64,000 nt of DNA from Sulfurimonas denitrificans DSM 1251. GTDB lineage: Bacteria > Campylobacterota > Campylobacteria > Campylobacterales > Sulfurimonadaceae. A program made the translations under genes and the position numbers. Below, piece after piece: positions 1 through 7,675 of the stretch (position 1 is its first letter; each line of letters begins with the position of its first letter). Location: the NCBI RefSeq assembly GCF_000012965.1, contig NC_007575.1, forward strand, positions 1,488,001 to 1,552,000. The letters run 5' to 3'. The notes under the pieces were generated by a model that made no database searches, was not told the origin of the DNA, and was given only the letters and a program-made list of their open reading frames with translations.

Positions 1-417
1 TTTGAGTCCACTAAACTCTTCTAGTATCGGCACACAAATCTCTTCTGTAACACCTGGATAAACAGTAGATTCATAAATAACTATATCACCCTCTTTAAGC
101 ACTTCACCAACACTCTGAGTTGATCTTATGATGGGAGTTAAATCTGGCTGATTGGTCTGATCTATTGGGGTTGGGACAGTTACTATATAAATGTTAGAGT
201 CTTTGATATCTTCAATGTTTAAAGTAACTTTCATACCATTATCAAGAGATGATTTAATTTGAGTTTGTGAGAGCTCTAATGTTCTATCAAACCCACTATT
301 TAGCTCATCTACTCTTGATTTATTTATATCAAACCCAACCACTTCATACTTTTTACTAAATGCATGAGCCAATGGAAGCCCAACATAGCCAAGTCCTATA
401 ATACATATCTTGCTCAT
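1..417 (-). CDS. Nucleotide-sugar dehydrogenase (UDP-glucose/GDP-mannose dehydrogenase family), N-terminal part
   Basis: The gene runs off the left edge; 139 N-terminal residues are present. They open with MSKICIIGLGYVGLPLA, the GxGYVGLP dinucleotide-binding motif of this family, and go on to a VPTPID segment and a YESTVYPG segment, both typical of the NAD-binding domain. Members oxidise UDP- or GDP-sugars twice to uronic acids for surface polysaccharides. The wording of the motifs is closest to the UDP-N-acetyl-hexosamine dehydrogenases (TviB/WbpA type), but the catalytic cysteine lies outside the window, so the substrate is not decided. It is separated from hypA by about 140 AT-rich bases and does not appear to be part of the hydrogenase operon. 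Confidence 0.85.
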   Translation of the reverse strand, partial: MSKICIIGLGYVGLPLAHAFSKKYEVVGFDINKSRVDELNSGFDRTLELSQTQIKSSLDNGMKVTLNIEDIKDSNIYIVTVPTPIDQTNQPDLTPIIRSTQSVGEVLKEGDIVIYESTVYPGVTEEICVPILEEFSGLK

Positions 418-555
418 ATACTCTGGAATGCTCCTTATTTATTGGACACAAGTTCACTCACTTAACACTCATCTATTTTAAGCTTTTGATTATATCTTTT
501 TTCAAATTATTTGGCGAAATATCTCCAAAATAACTCTCTTTTTTTTTAAAAATTT

Positions 556-897
556 CTACTCAAGCTCTAATTGCATCAGGTACATATCTTCTCCATCAAG
601 AACTCTTAAATCTGCACTTTTGCATTTTGGGCAGAGGTACTCGATGCCCTCTATCGTTGCCTCATTTAAACAGCTATTGCACTTTATGATAACTGGTTGA
701 ATGTTTATGATAAACTCAGCCTCTTCGCAGATAGTTTTCTCTTTGAAAGTCTCAAATGCAGTTCTTAGTAGTTCAGGTTCAACCCCGCTCATAACGCCTA
801 TTTTTATAACAACCTTGGTTACTTTTGTAGCACTGTTTTTTGAAGCGTTCTCTTCACATGAGTCTAAAAGTGATTGGACTATACTATATTCATGCAT
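556..897 (-). CDS. hypA: Hydrogenase maturation nickel metallochaperone HypA
   Basis: This 113-residue protein is the usual HypA length. It begins MHEYSI; the His2 region at the N-terminus binds nickel in the family. A zinc site is formed by two CxxC pairs in the C-terminal half (CNSC and CPKC). HypA works with HypB to insert nickel into the large subunit of [NiFe] hydrogenase. It is the last gene of the hyp operon, downstream of hypX with a short gap. I see no clear intrinsic terminator after it, only an A/T-rich stretch. Confidence 0.95.
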   Translation of the reverse strand: MHEYSIVQSLLDSCEENASKNSATKVTKVVIKIGVMSGVEPELLRTAFETFKEKTICEEAEFIINIQPVIIKCNSCLNEATIEGIEYLCPKCKSADLRVLDGEDMYLMQLELE

Positions 898-940
898 TAT
901 TATTATTCCTTGATTTTATTTTGTCACGCACTAGTGCCTC

Positions 941-2581
941 TTATTTTAGTCTTTTAGGTGTTTCAATGGAACACACTTTATAGACAAAATCATATCTTAG
1001 TTTATGAAAAGAGCTATCTTTATCCCAAAACTCTGGATACATGATTTTCAACTCTTGCTCTTTTTTCTGCTCTATCATATAACCATTTTTAGACAAAAAA
1101 TCCTCTTTATCATATAAAAAATCACTATATTTATCGCCGTCTTCGCATAATTTTTGAGCAAACTCATCTAAAGAATCAAAGTAGTTATTCTCTTCAAAAA
1201 CTTCATCAATCATACCGATTTTCTTAGCTTTGTTTGCACTTAGAGGTAGGCACTTTGTTAAAAGCTCATCAGCTTTTACTTTACCAACTCTTTTTTCTAG
1301 CGTATAGGTGTGGTATTCGCTACCGCTAAGCCCCAAAGTTTTATAGTGCGGATTTAAAACGACTCCTTCTCGTGCAACGGCGTAATCACATGCAAGAGCC
1401 AAAAAAACTCCACCTGCCCCTGCATTTTTGCCTAAAGACGCAACCGTGACAACATCATCTGCAAAAAGTATTGATTTTACGACATCATTCATAGCGTTGA
1501 TGTTACTCCAACCATCTTCCCCCTGCTTTTTGGAGTCTTGGAGTATGTTTAGATGAATCCCGTTGCTAAAAAAATCCGCTCCGCCCATCAGAACTACAAC
1601 CTTGCAGCTCTCCCTTAGATACTCAAACGCATATTTTAGCCTTATGCACTGCTCAGAGTGCATGGCGCCATTGTGAAAATTAAAGTACAAATACCCAACT
1701 TCACCCATCACTTTAGAGCTTATCTCATGAAAAGTGATCTCTCCGACTTCACTAATCAAAGGTATTCGCACCTCTTTAACACCCTTTATCTTCTCTTTTA
1801 AAATATAGGTCGAGGGGAGTTTAAACTTTCCTACTTCTAACATGTGGCTTATCCAAAGAGCGCCATCAATAGTTCCAACACAAACCGCACCATCTCTTTT
1901 TGCGATTATCTCCTTTGGCTCTCCTTTTAAACTACTCTCTTGCCACGCACCAAAAAGATAGCACTCAACTCCCAAAAATTCATCCTTAACACCAGGGTAA
2001 CTATCGCTTACATGTATCTTTTTTATAATCTCTTTTGTAGTCTCTTTTTGCCAATCAATAGCTCTCTCTTGTTGAGTAAGATACGGATGTATAGGCGATT
2101 TTAACTGAGGAGTAGGTTTATAATCTTTATCATGTAGATTTTTTAGAAAAATTTTAAGAGCTTTTGAAGCGGCAGATGCTACTTCATTTCTATATATGGA
2201 AGCCTTGTAACTCTCTCGCATAAGAAATCTGACTTCTGCGTAAATATCTCCGCCATCAAGCTCTTCGTTTGCTCTAAGGATTACGACTCCCCACTCTTTT
2301 TTATCCTCTTTGAGGGCATGGTCTAGCGAATTATGCCCTCTGTCGCCTCTGATACCGGGATGAAGTATGTAAGTCGGAGTGTTTAAAAAAATCTCACATG
2401 GGAGATACTTTTTCAAGTAAGGACAAAAGATAATATCTGGCGCAAACTCTTCAACACTCTGCATCATCGCCTCATTGCTTATCGCATACTGCACAGAAAC
2501 CTCGTGATTCATATCTTGAAGCTCACAAAACACTCTTTGGGTAAGAGAGTTAAATGCCGATACGATTAGAAGTATTTTCAT
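941..2581 (-). CDS. hypX: HypX/HoxX, CO-ligand synthesis protein for [NiFe] hydrogenase
   Basis: This 546-residue protein has two domains. The N-terminal part (about 1-270) resembles formyl-tetrahydrofolate hydrolase/transferase domains, including an HPG motif and a GGDIYAE segment. The C-terminal part (about 285-490) is a crotonase-like fold with the oxyanion-type segments LMGGADFFSNGIHL and KNAGAGGVFLALACD. HypX takes a formyl group from formyl-tetrahydrofolate and releases CO for the active-site iron, a route known from aerobically growing hydrogen oxidisers such as Aquifex and Cupriavidus. Its place between hypE and hypA, 4 bases after hypE, supports this. Many related anaerobes lack the gene, so it points to hydrogen use with some oxygen present. 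Confidence 0.92.
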   Translation of the reverse strand: MKILLIVSAFNSLTQRVFCELQDMNHEVSVQYAISNEAMMQSVEEFAPDIIFCPYLKKYLPCEIFLNTPTYILHPGIRGDRGHNSLDHALKEDKKEWGVVILRANEELDGGDIYAEVRFLMRESYKASIYRNEVASAASKALKIFLKNLHDKDYKPTPQLKSPIHPYLTQQERAIDWQKETTKEIIKKIHVSDSYPGVKDEFLGVECYLFGAWQESSLKGEPKEIIAKRDGAVCVGTIDGALWISHMLEVGKFKLPSTYILKEKIKGVKEVRIPLISEVGEITFHEISSKVMGEVGYLYFNFHNGAMHSEQCIRLKYAFEYLRESCKVVVLMGGADFFSNGIHLNILQDSKKQGEDGWSNINAMNDVVKSILFADDVVTVASLGKNAGAGGVFLALACDYAVAREGVVLNPHYKTLGLSGSEYHTYTLEKRVGKVKADELLTKCLPLSANKAKKIGMIDEVFEENNYFDSLDEFAQKLCEDGDKYSDFLYDKEDFLSKNGYMIEQKKEQELKIMYPEFWDKDSSFHKLRYDFVYKVCSIETPKRLK

Positions 2582-2585
2582 CTCT

Positions 2586-3584
2586 TTAGCAGATTCTAGG
2601 AAGCAGTTCGCCGCTTGGAGTGTCTAAAAATCTTGAAGTTCCCCAACTGCTGTTTAAAACCACTTTTTTGGGATGCGTATCCGTCACTTTGGCGATAATT
2701 GTGGCTCTTGAACAGCTCTCAAATGTTTTTAAAATCTCCACCGCTCTTGGTGCATCTTCATGGTTTACCGCCAATACAAAAGTACCCTCATTGGCTAAAG
2801 ATGCTGCTTCAAAACCCAGCATCTCGCAGATACCTTTTACCTCATCGCTAACTGGAATACTCTCCTCTTCAACCTCGATGCAGACATTTGACTGTCTTGA
2901 CCACTCGTTTAAAACCGCACTTACTCCGCCTCTTGTCGCATCTCTCATGGCTGTTATCTTTATGCCTGCATCCAACAGAGCCTTCACCTGAGGATAAAGC
3001 GACTCGCAATCGCTTTTGAGTGAACTGCTCATCTCAATACCCTCACGAGCAACAAAAATAGCCGCCCCGTGACAGCCGACATCACGGTTTATGATGATGA
3101 CATCATCCTTAGTTATGTTGTTGGAGCTGATGCCTTTTTTTATAACTTCGCCTATTCCGCTAGTGTTTATGAAAATCTTATCGACACTTCCACGAGGCAC
3201 AACTTTAGTATCGCCACTCACAACAATAGCCCCGTTAATCTCAAGCTCTTTTTTCATACTTCGCACAATACGCTCAAGCTCTCTAGTCTCAAAACCCTCT
3301 TCGATGATAACACTACATGTCAAATACTTCGGCTTCGCACCCATCATTGCAAGATCGTTACATGTACCGCAGACTGCCAGCTTGCCGATGTCTGCACCCG
3401 CAAAAAAAAGAGGCGAAACCGTAAAACTGTCAGTAGAAAATGCCAACTCTCCGTTATGGATGATGGCCGCATCTTCGCTTTTGTCAAGTATCTCATTTTT
3501 AAAGGCTTTATAAAAAACCTTAGAGATAAGTTCATTGTTCTCTTCTCCGCCGTTGCCGCATGCCAGGCTTATTGTTTTAGTCAT
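2586..3584 (-). CDS. hypE: Hydrogenase maturation protein HypE
   Basis: This 332-residue member of the PurM/ThiL-like ATPases dehydrates the thiocarboxamide formed by HypF into a thiocyanate, the source of the cyanide ligands of the Ni-Fe centre. The protein ends in PRIC, the conserved C-terminal cysteine that carries the carbamoyl/cyano group. The N-terminal part contains the nucleotide-binding segments DDAAII-like and GDTKVVPRG. The ATG directly follows the stop of the upstream KAP NTPase gene (TAGATG), and an AGGA ribosome-binding site lies inside that gene's end, so the two are likely translationally coupled. In most hyp operons hypE follows hypD directly; here two genes sit between them. 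Confidence 0.96.
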   Translation of the reverse strand: MTKTISLACGNGGEENNELISKVFYKAFKNEILDKSEDAAIIHNGELAFSTDSFTVSPLFFAGADIGKLAVCGTCNDLAMMGAKPKYLTCSVIIEEGFETRELERIVRSMKKELEINGAIVVSGDTKVVPRGSVDKIFINTSGIGEVIKKGISSNNITKDDVIIINRDVGCHGAAIFVAREGIEMSSSLKSDCESLYPQVKALLDAGIKITAMRDATRGGVSAVLNEWSRQSNVCIEVEEESIPVSDEVKGICEMLGFEAASLANEGTFVLAVNHEDAPRAVEILKTFESCSRATIIAKVTDTHPKKVVLNSSWGTSRFLDTPSGELLPRIC

Positions 3585-4934
3585 CTATAATATTCCTGTT
3601 TCGATAAAATTATTTATTTCATTTAAAATATCAACTTCAGCCTGATTATTACTTTCTCTGTGTATATCTATGTTAAAATAATTCATAAAATGTAAACTTT
3701 TAATTAATGATTCATTACTATTTATAAAATCTAATAGTATTGTCCCATAATCAGCTTCTTTGGATTTTGTCCCATTATTCTTTTCATATAACAAAGCTTC
3801 TGTCTTAAGATTTTCTATAACCTTTTGATTATATATCATCTTGCTATCTGAGATATAAGCCATAATCTCAGTAGATAAATATTCAACATCACTCTTAATT
3901 CTTGAATTTGTTGCATCTTTATAATTAGATTCATGTCTCTCTATTTCACCAAACTTATATTGAAATGTTTTGCTAATATCCTCTTTATCTAATGTAGCTA
4001 CAAATATATGATGATTGAGTATAAAATTTATATTTACTAAAATAAAATATTCTAAATAAAAGGGTGTACAAACTCTATGTTTACTATACCATTCTAAAAC
4101 ATTATCTAAAACTTGTATTAAAATTCTTGCATTAACAATTCCAACTTTACAAAAAGTATTTTTCAAAACTATTTCAATTTTTTCTTCATCTCGTGTTTCA
4201 GAATCATTTTTTAAAGATTTATATTTCTCCTCTTTAAAAATCATGTCAAACAGCTCTTCACATGTAGGATTAAACATAAGATATTTTGAAACAGTTTTTT
4301 CTTTTACGGTTGTAAAAATTTCCTTCTCTTTTCCTTCAAATACATCACTGTTTAATATGATTACTACTTTGCATTTAAAATTAAGAGTTAATTGAGTAAT
4401 AAAGCCGAATAAGTCATTTAAATCTATCTCTTTTGATTTTCTTTCAAAATCATCGAAACAAACGACTCCGCCATCATTTAAAAATTCTCCAGCTTTTGTA
4501 AACTTATCATCATCTATTAAATTTTCTACTTCCTTAAACACTTTTCCTGAATCAAATTTTACCGCTCCTGCTGTAACTGCAGTAACAACCGTAGAAAATA
4601 TTGAACCCATTTTTTTTCCGTAAGATAAGGATGTAGAGCACATCTTACTCACAATATCAGCATCGCCAATCACACTGTTATAAGCATTCATAAACAAGTC
4701 CATCTCTATTGATTCTATATTTGTTTTACCATAAAGACTCACATAAGAATAAGCTTTCTTCTTATTTTTTTGTTCTTTTTTTAAGCTTGTTTCTATTTCA
4801 TTTTGCCAAAAATGGGTTTTACCACTACCCCATTTTCCAGAAATCATTATCACGTTACCATTATTGTTTTTGTTTAGTAAATAGGCATCATCTTTGTCAA
4901 CTAAATAGTTTTTTAATTTTTCTGTATTCTTCAA
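3585..4934 (-). CDS. KAP-family P-loop NTPase inserted in the hyp operon
   Basis: The 449-residue protein has a Walker A motif GKWGSGKT at residues 33-40, a Walker B motif VVCFDDFER at about 157-165, and a sensor-like strand VIILNSD near 191-197. A mildly hydrophobic segment (about 108-125) lies between Walker A and B. An insertion there that can contact membranes is a hallmark of KAP NTPases, the family that includes the F-plasmid phage-exclusion protein PifA. The start is TTG, supported by a good AAGGA six bases upstream, and it overlaps the stop of the small upstream gene (TTGA). The gene is more AT-rich and Asn/Lys-rich than the hyp genes, which suggests acquisition. No hydrogenase role is known. 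A defence or membrane-stress role is inference only. Confidence 0.8.
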   Translation of the reverse strand: MKNTEKLKNYLVDKDDAYLLNKNNNGNVIMISGKWGSGKTHFWQNEIETSLKKEQKNKKKAYSYVSLYGKTNIESIEMDLFMNAYNSVIGDADIVSKMCSTSLSYGKKMGSIFSTVVTAVTAGAVKFDSGKVFKEVENLIDDDKFTKAGEFLNDGGVVCFDDFERKSKEIDLNDLFGFITQLTLNFKCKVVIILNSDVFEGKEKEIFTTVKEKTVSKYLMFNPTCEELFDMIFKEEKYKSLKNDSETRDEEKIEIVLKNTFCKVGIVNARILIQVLDNVLEWYSKHRVCTPFYLEYFILVNINFILNHHIFVATLDKEDISKTFQYKFGEIERHESNYKDATNSRIKSDVEYLSTEIMAYISDSKMIYNQKVIENLKTEALLYEKNNGTKSKEADYGTILLDFINSNESLIKSLHFMNYFNIDIHRESNNQAEVDILNEINNFIETGIL

Positions 4935-5158
4935 TTATTATCCTTCAAATCTATTTTTCCCGTCTCTATAAACAGCTTACAAAAGTTTTCCCAATCATGC
5001 AAGTAAATTCCATTATCGCCATCTAACAGCAAACAAGTTGTACCTCTCGCACTCTCTTTCCAAAAAGTGTAAAATGGTAAATTTTTAATATCACTTTCTA
5101 ACACATATCTTTCATTATTAATATGTACACTCAATCCGAAGTAGGTTTTTTCTTTCAT
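4931..5158 (-). CDS. Small hypothetical protein paired with the KAP NTPase
   Basis: About 75 residues beginning MKEKTYFGLSVHINNERY. An ATG 18 bases further upstream (5176) would give 81 residues but overlaps hypD. I prefer the ATG at 5158 because it falls two bases after the hypD stop and has a GGGA twelve bases upstream, though the ribosome-binding site is weak either way. I recognise no family. The protein looks like a small soluble alpha/beta domain without membrane segments or cysteine motifs. Its stop overlaps the TTG start of the KAP NTPase gene, so the two are probably co-translated and may act together. Confidence 0.65.
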   Translation of the reverse strand: MKEKTYFGLSVHINNERYVLESDIKNLPFYTFWKESARGTTCLLLDGDNGIYLHDWENFCKLFIETGKIDLKDNN

Positions 5159-5159
5159 T

Positions 5160-6302
5160 TTATACCAAATTCCCATACTTATAATAAGCCGCGCAAGCCC
5201 CCTCGCTGCTTACCATACAGCTTCCTATCGGTGAAGTCGGTTTACATGCAGTTCCAAAAATAGTACACTCTGGAGGGCTTGCCATGCCTCTTAAAATGTC
5301 TCCGCAGATGCAGAGTTTATGGTCTTCTATCTCGCCGATTGGCAAGACATCTTTGTAGATAACCTCTGCATCATACTCTTTAAATTCAAGCTTTAGTTTT
5401 AGTCCGCTTTTTGGTATGTTTCCCAAACCTCGCCACTTAAAGAGGTCTGCTTTGTCAAAATATCTACTCATAAGCTCTTGTGCTTTTAGATTTCCATCGT
5501 AAGTTACTAGCCTTTTGTACTCTATCTCAAGCTCACATCTGCCCTCTATAAACTGTTTTACCACCATGCTAATCGCCTGCATGACATCAACCGGCTCAAA
5601 TCCTGCGACAACTACTGGACGATTGTAGTCTCTTGGGAACTCTTCATAGATTTTGCTTCCGCTTATAACGCTTACATGTGAGGGTCCTAAAAATGCATCA
5701 ATTTTGTTGTTGTAACTATCTACATGTATATCTCTGGAGTCTATAAGCTCACGCATTACTTCGGGAACAGTTACGTGGTTTATGTGAAAGTAGATATTTT
5801 TAATGCCCATTTTTATAACCGCGTCAAGAAGTGCTGCCGTCATTGGAGTGGTCGTCTCAAAACCTATAGCAAAAAAGATGATTTTTTTAGTCGGATTCTC
5901 TTTTGCGATTTTTAGGCACTCTAAAGGAGAGTAAACAAAACGAACATCAGCACCTCTGCTTCTTGCATCTTGAAGGCTTCCGTTGCTTCCTGGGACTTTT
6001 ATCATATCGCCTAGAGTCACAAGTATAACTTCCGGCTGCATACTTAAAACATAAGCGTGATCAATTCTCTCTTTTGGCATGATGCAAACAGGACAACCGG
6101 GACCATGGATAAACTTGATGTTTGATGGTAGTAGTTGAGGAAGTCCGTACTTCATAATGGTATGCGTATGTCCACCGCAGACTTCCATGATATTTATGGG
6201 GTTTTTAAGCTTTGCTGCATCTTCGTTTATGATTTTTGCATAAGCTTTTATGGTGTCAGCGTCTCTAAAATCATCATATAAATTTTTAAGTTCTAGCTCC
6301 AT
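5160..6302 (-). CDS. hypD: Hydrogenase maturation protein HypD
   Basis: This is a 380-residue iron-sulfur protein that, with HypC, forms the scaffold on which Fe(CN)2CO is assembled. Visible family motifs include MEVCGGHTH, the HGPGCPVC segment with its redox cysteines, GFETTTPMTA, and a C-terminal cluster region with several cysteines (CICGDILRG, PECTIFG). I chose the ATG at 6302 rather than the in-frame ATG at 6329. It has a strong GAGG eight bases upstream, it lies just after the hypC stop, and the upstream ATG would overlap hypC. The downstream neighbour is the small unknown gene rather than hypE. Confidence 0.96.
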   Translation of the reverse strand: MELELKNLYDDFRDADTIKAYAKIINEDAAKLKNPINIMEVCGGHTHTIMKYGLPQLLPSNIKFIHGPGCPVCIMPKERIDHAYVLSMQPEVILVTLGDMIKVPGSNGSLQDARSRGADVRFVYSPLECLKIAKENPTKKIIFFAIGFETTTPMTAALLDAVIKMGIKNIYFHINHVTVPEVMRELIDSRDIHVDSYNNKIDAFLGPSHVSVISGSKIYEEFPRDYNRPVVVAGFEPVDVMQAISMVVKQFIEGRCELEIEYKRLVTYDGNLKAQELMSRYFDKADLFKWRGLGNIPKSGLKLKLEFKEYDAEVIYKDVLPIGEIEDHKLCICGDILRGMASPPECTIFGTACKPTSPIGSCMVSSEGACAAYYKYGNLV

Positions 6303-6303
6303 G

Positions 6304-6594
6304 TTAGTTTCCTCTGCTTGGACACTCATCTGCTTCTAAAATTGCCAACTGCCTATCTTCTTCATTCATAGCATCTATAATTTCTCTATAAAGTGCCAAA
6401 CTATCAAGCGCCTCTGCTTCATCAATCTTATTCATCACAAAACCGATATGCAGAAGTACATAATCGCCTATACTAATCTCCTCTTCACTCATAAGCGACA
6501 AAGAGGCTTCTCTTTGCACGCCCATAGTATCGACTGTTGCCACTTCATTTTCTCTATCGATTTTTACTACTTTTGATGGTATTGAAAGGCACAT
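6304..6594 (-). CDS. hypC: Hydrogenase assembly chaperone HypC
   Basis: The 96-residue protein begins MCLSIPSKVV. The conserved Cys2 binds HypD and the large-subunit precursor and helps shuttle the Fe(CN)2CO unit. Length and the small beta-barrel pattern (for example ATVDTMGVQREASL and GDYVLLHIGFVMNKID) match HypC/HupF/HybG. The start overlaps the hypB stop by one base (TAATG), and hypD follows at once. Confidence 0.96.
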   Translation of the reverse strand: MCLSIPSKVVKIDRENEVATVDTMGVQREASLSLMSEEEISIGDYVLLHIGFVMNKIDEAEALDSLALYREIIDAMNEEDRQLAILEADECPSRGN

Positions 6595-7394
6595 TATCTC
6601 ATCTCCATTTTAAACTTAATCCAAGAAGCAACTCTCTTGATACTCTCTTCATCTTTGGTGCTCACTTCAAGTATGTCAACACTCGGCTTTAGCTTTCTTG
6701 CCATCTCTTTCTCTTTTTGCATGTCATACTCAAAATATGGGAGCAGGTCTGTTTTGGTAAAAAGAATCAAATCAGCTTGGCGAAACATAACAGGATATTT
6801 TGCGATCTTGTCTTCGCCCTCTGGAATACTTACTAGAACTATGTTTAAGTGACTTCCTACATCATAACTAGCAGGACAAACTAAGTTTCCTACATTCTCC
6901 ACAAAACAGACATCCACACTATCTAAGTCCATGTGATGAAGAGCTTTATGAACCATAAACGCATCCAAATGACAAGCTGAGCCTGTTTGAATCTGATGTG
7001 CTTCTATCCCTTTAGCCTTTAGTCTATCGGCATCACGGCTAGTCTCAAGGTCTCCCTCAATTACACTAAATTTAAAATCAGCAACATCAACTAAAGCCTC
7101 TAGGAGTGCAGTTTTTCCGCTTCCAGGAGAGCTCATAAGGTTTATAGACAAAACATTATGCGAGTTGAAATGCGCTCTATTGTGCCCAGCTTCGTGATCA
7201 TTTTTATCTAATATTTTTGAAATTATTGAAATCGTTTTTGGATCATTTAACTGCGGATTGTCATGCAGATGTTTATGAGACCCATGGTGTTCGTCTCCAT
7301 GATGATGTTCGTGATGAGAATCTTCATGGTGGTGATGTTCGTGAGAGTGACTCTCTCTTTGTTCTACTATAGAACAACCGCAATCTTTACACAT
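6594..7394 (-). CDS. hypB: Hydrogenase nickel incorporation GTPase HypB
   Basis: This 266-residue GTPase delivers nickel together with HypA. The N-terminal CxxCGC-type motif (MCKDCGCS) is the high-affinity nickel site. It is followed by a histidine-rich stretch (about residues 16-47), which in relatives stores nickel or zinc. The G1 motif SSPGSGKT is at about 88-95, and FTKTDLLP matches the later guanine-recognition NKxD-type position. The ATG has an AAGGA eight bases upstream. It is the first gene after a 281-base leader with its own likely promoter. Confidence 0.96.
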   Translation of the reverse strand: MCKDCGCSIVEQRESHSHEHHHHEDSHHEHHHGDEHHGSHKHLHDNPQLNDPKTISIISKILDKNDHEAGHNRAHFNSHNVLSINLMSSPGSGKTALLEALVDVADFKFSVIEGDLETSRDADRLKAKGIEAHQIQTGSACHLDAFMVHKALHHMDLDSVDVCFVENVGNLVCPASYDVGSHLNIVLVSIPEGEDKIAKYPVMFRQADLILFTKTDLLPYFEYDMQKEKEMARKLKPSVDILEVSTKDEESIKRVASWIKFKMEMR

Positions 7395-7409
7395 ATTTTA
7401 TATCCTTAA

Positions 7410-7600
7410 TTTTTTTTACACCCTCAAGGGGTACCTAGTAAAATGGAGGAATCTCTTCATCTGTTTATTGTGGTATCAGAAGTATGCCCCCAATGGCGAC
7501 TAAATTCTGATACCTACGCTCATATCTCAAGGGCACTTTACTCAGGCGCATTTAGTTTGTTTTAAAAAAAACCATCAGCACCCGTGCCTCTTTTATCCTA
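7410..7600 (-). ncRNA. Structured leader RNA candidate upstream of hypB
   Basis: The 281-base gap between hypF and hypB is richer in GC than other spacers here and contains helices that read best as minus-strand RNA. The arms at 7472-7481 and 7505-7514 form a perfect 10-bp hairpin (GGTATCAGAA with TTCTGATACC). Bases 7515-7519 can pair with 7546-7550 only if a G-U pair is allowed on the minus-strand RNA. Bases 7531-7535 can pair with 7584-7588. A TATAAT at 7642-7647 would start a transcript of roughly 240 nt before hypB. I do not recognise a known riboswitch class. Function is unknown; a metal- or cofactor-sensing leader is a guess. Confidence 0.4.
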
Positions 7601-7641
7601 AAAAAAATATTTCTCTATCATTATTCTGAATAGGCATTCAT

Positions 7642-7647
7642 ATTATA
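7642..7647 (-). promoter_or_regulatory. Candidate -10 element for the hypB operon
   Basis: Read on the minus strand this is a perfect TATAAT, preceded by an A-rich run, about 250 bases before the hypB start codon. Campylobacterota promoters usually show a strong -10 and a weak -35, as seen here. It would make hypB and the genes after it partly independent of hypF. Confidence 0.45.
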
Positions 7648-7675
7648 TGTTTTTAATATAAATCTAATATAAATT

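Noticed and set aside
7424-7436. CAAGGGGTACC shared with 21551-21565 in the RND gene
   Set aside because: Only 11-12 bases, one copy inside a coding region with no surrounding similarity; treated as coincidence.
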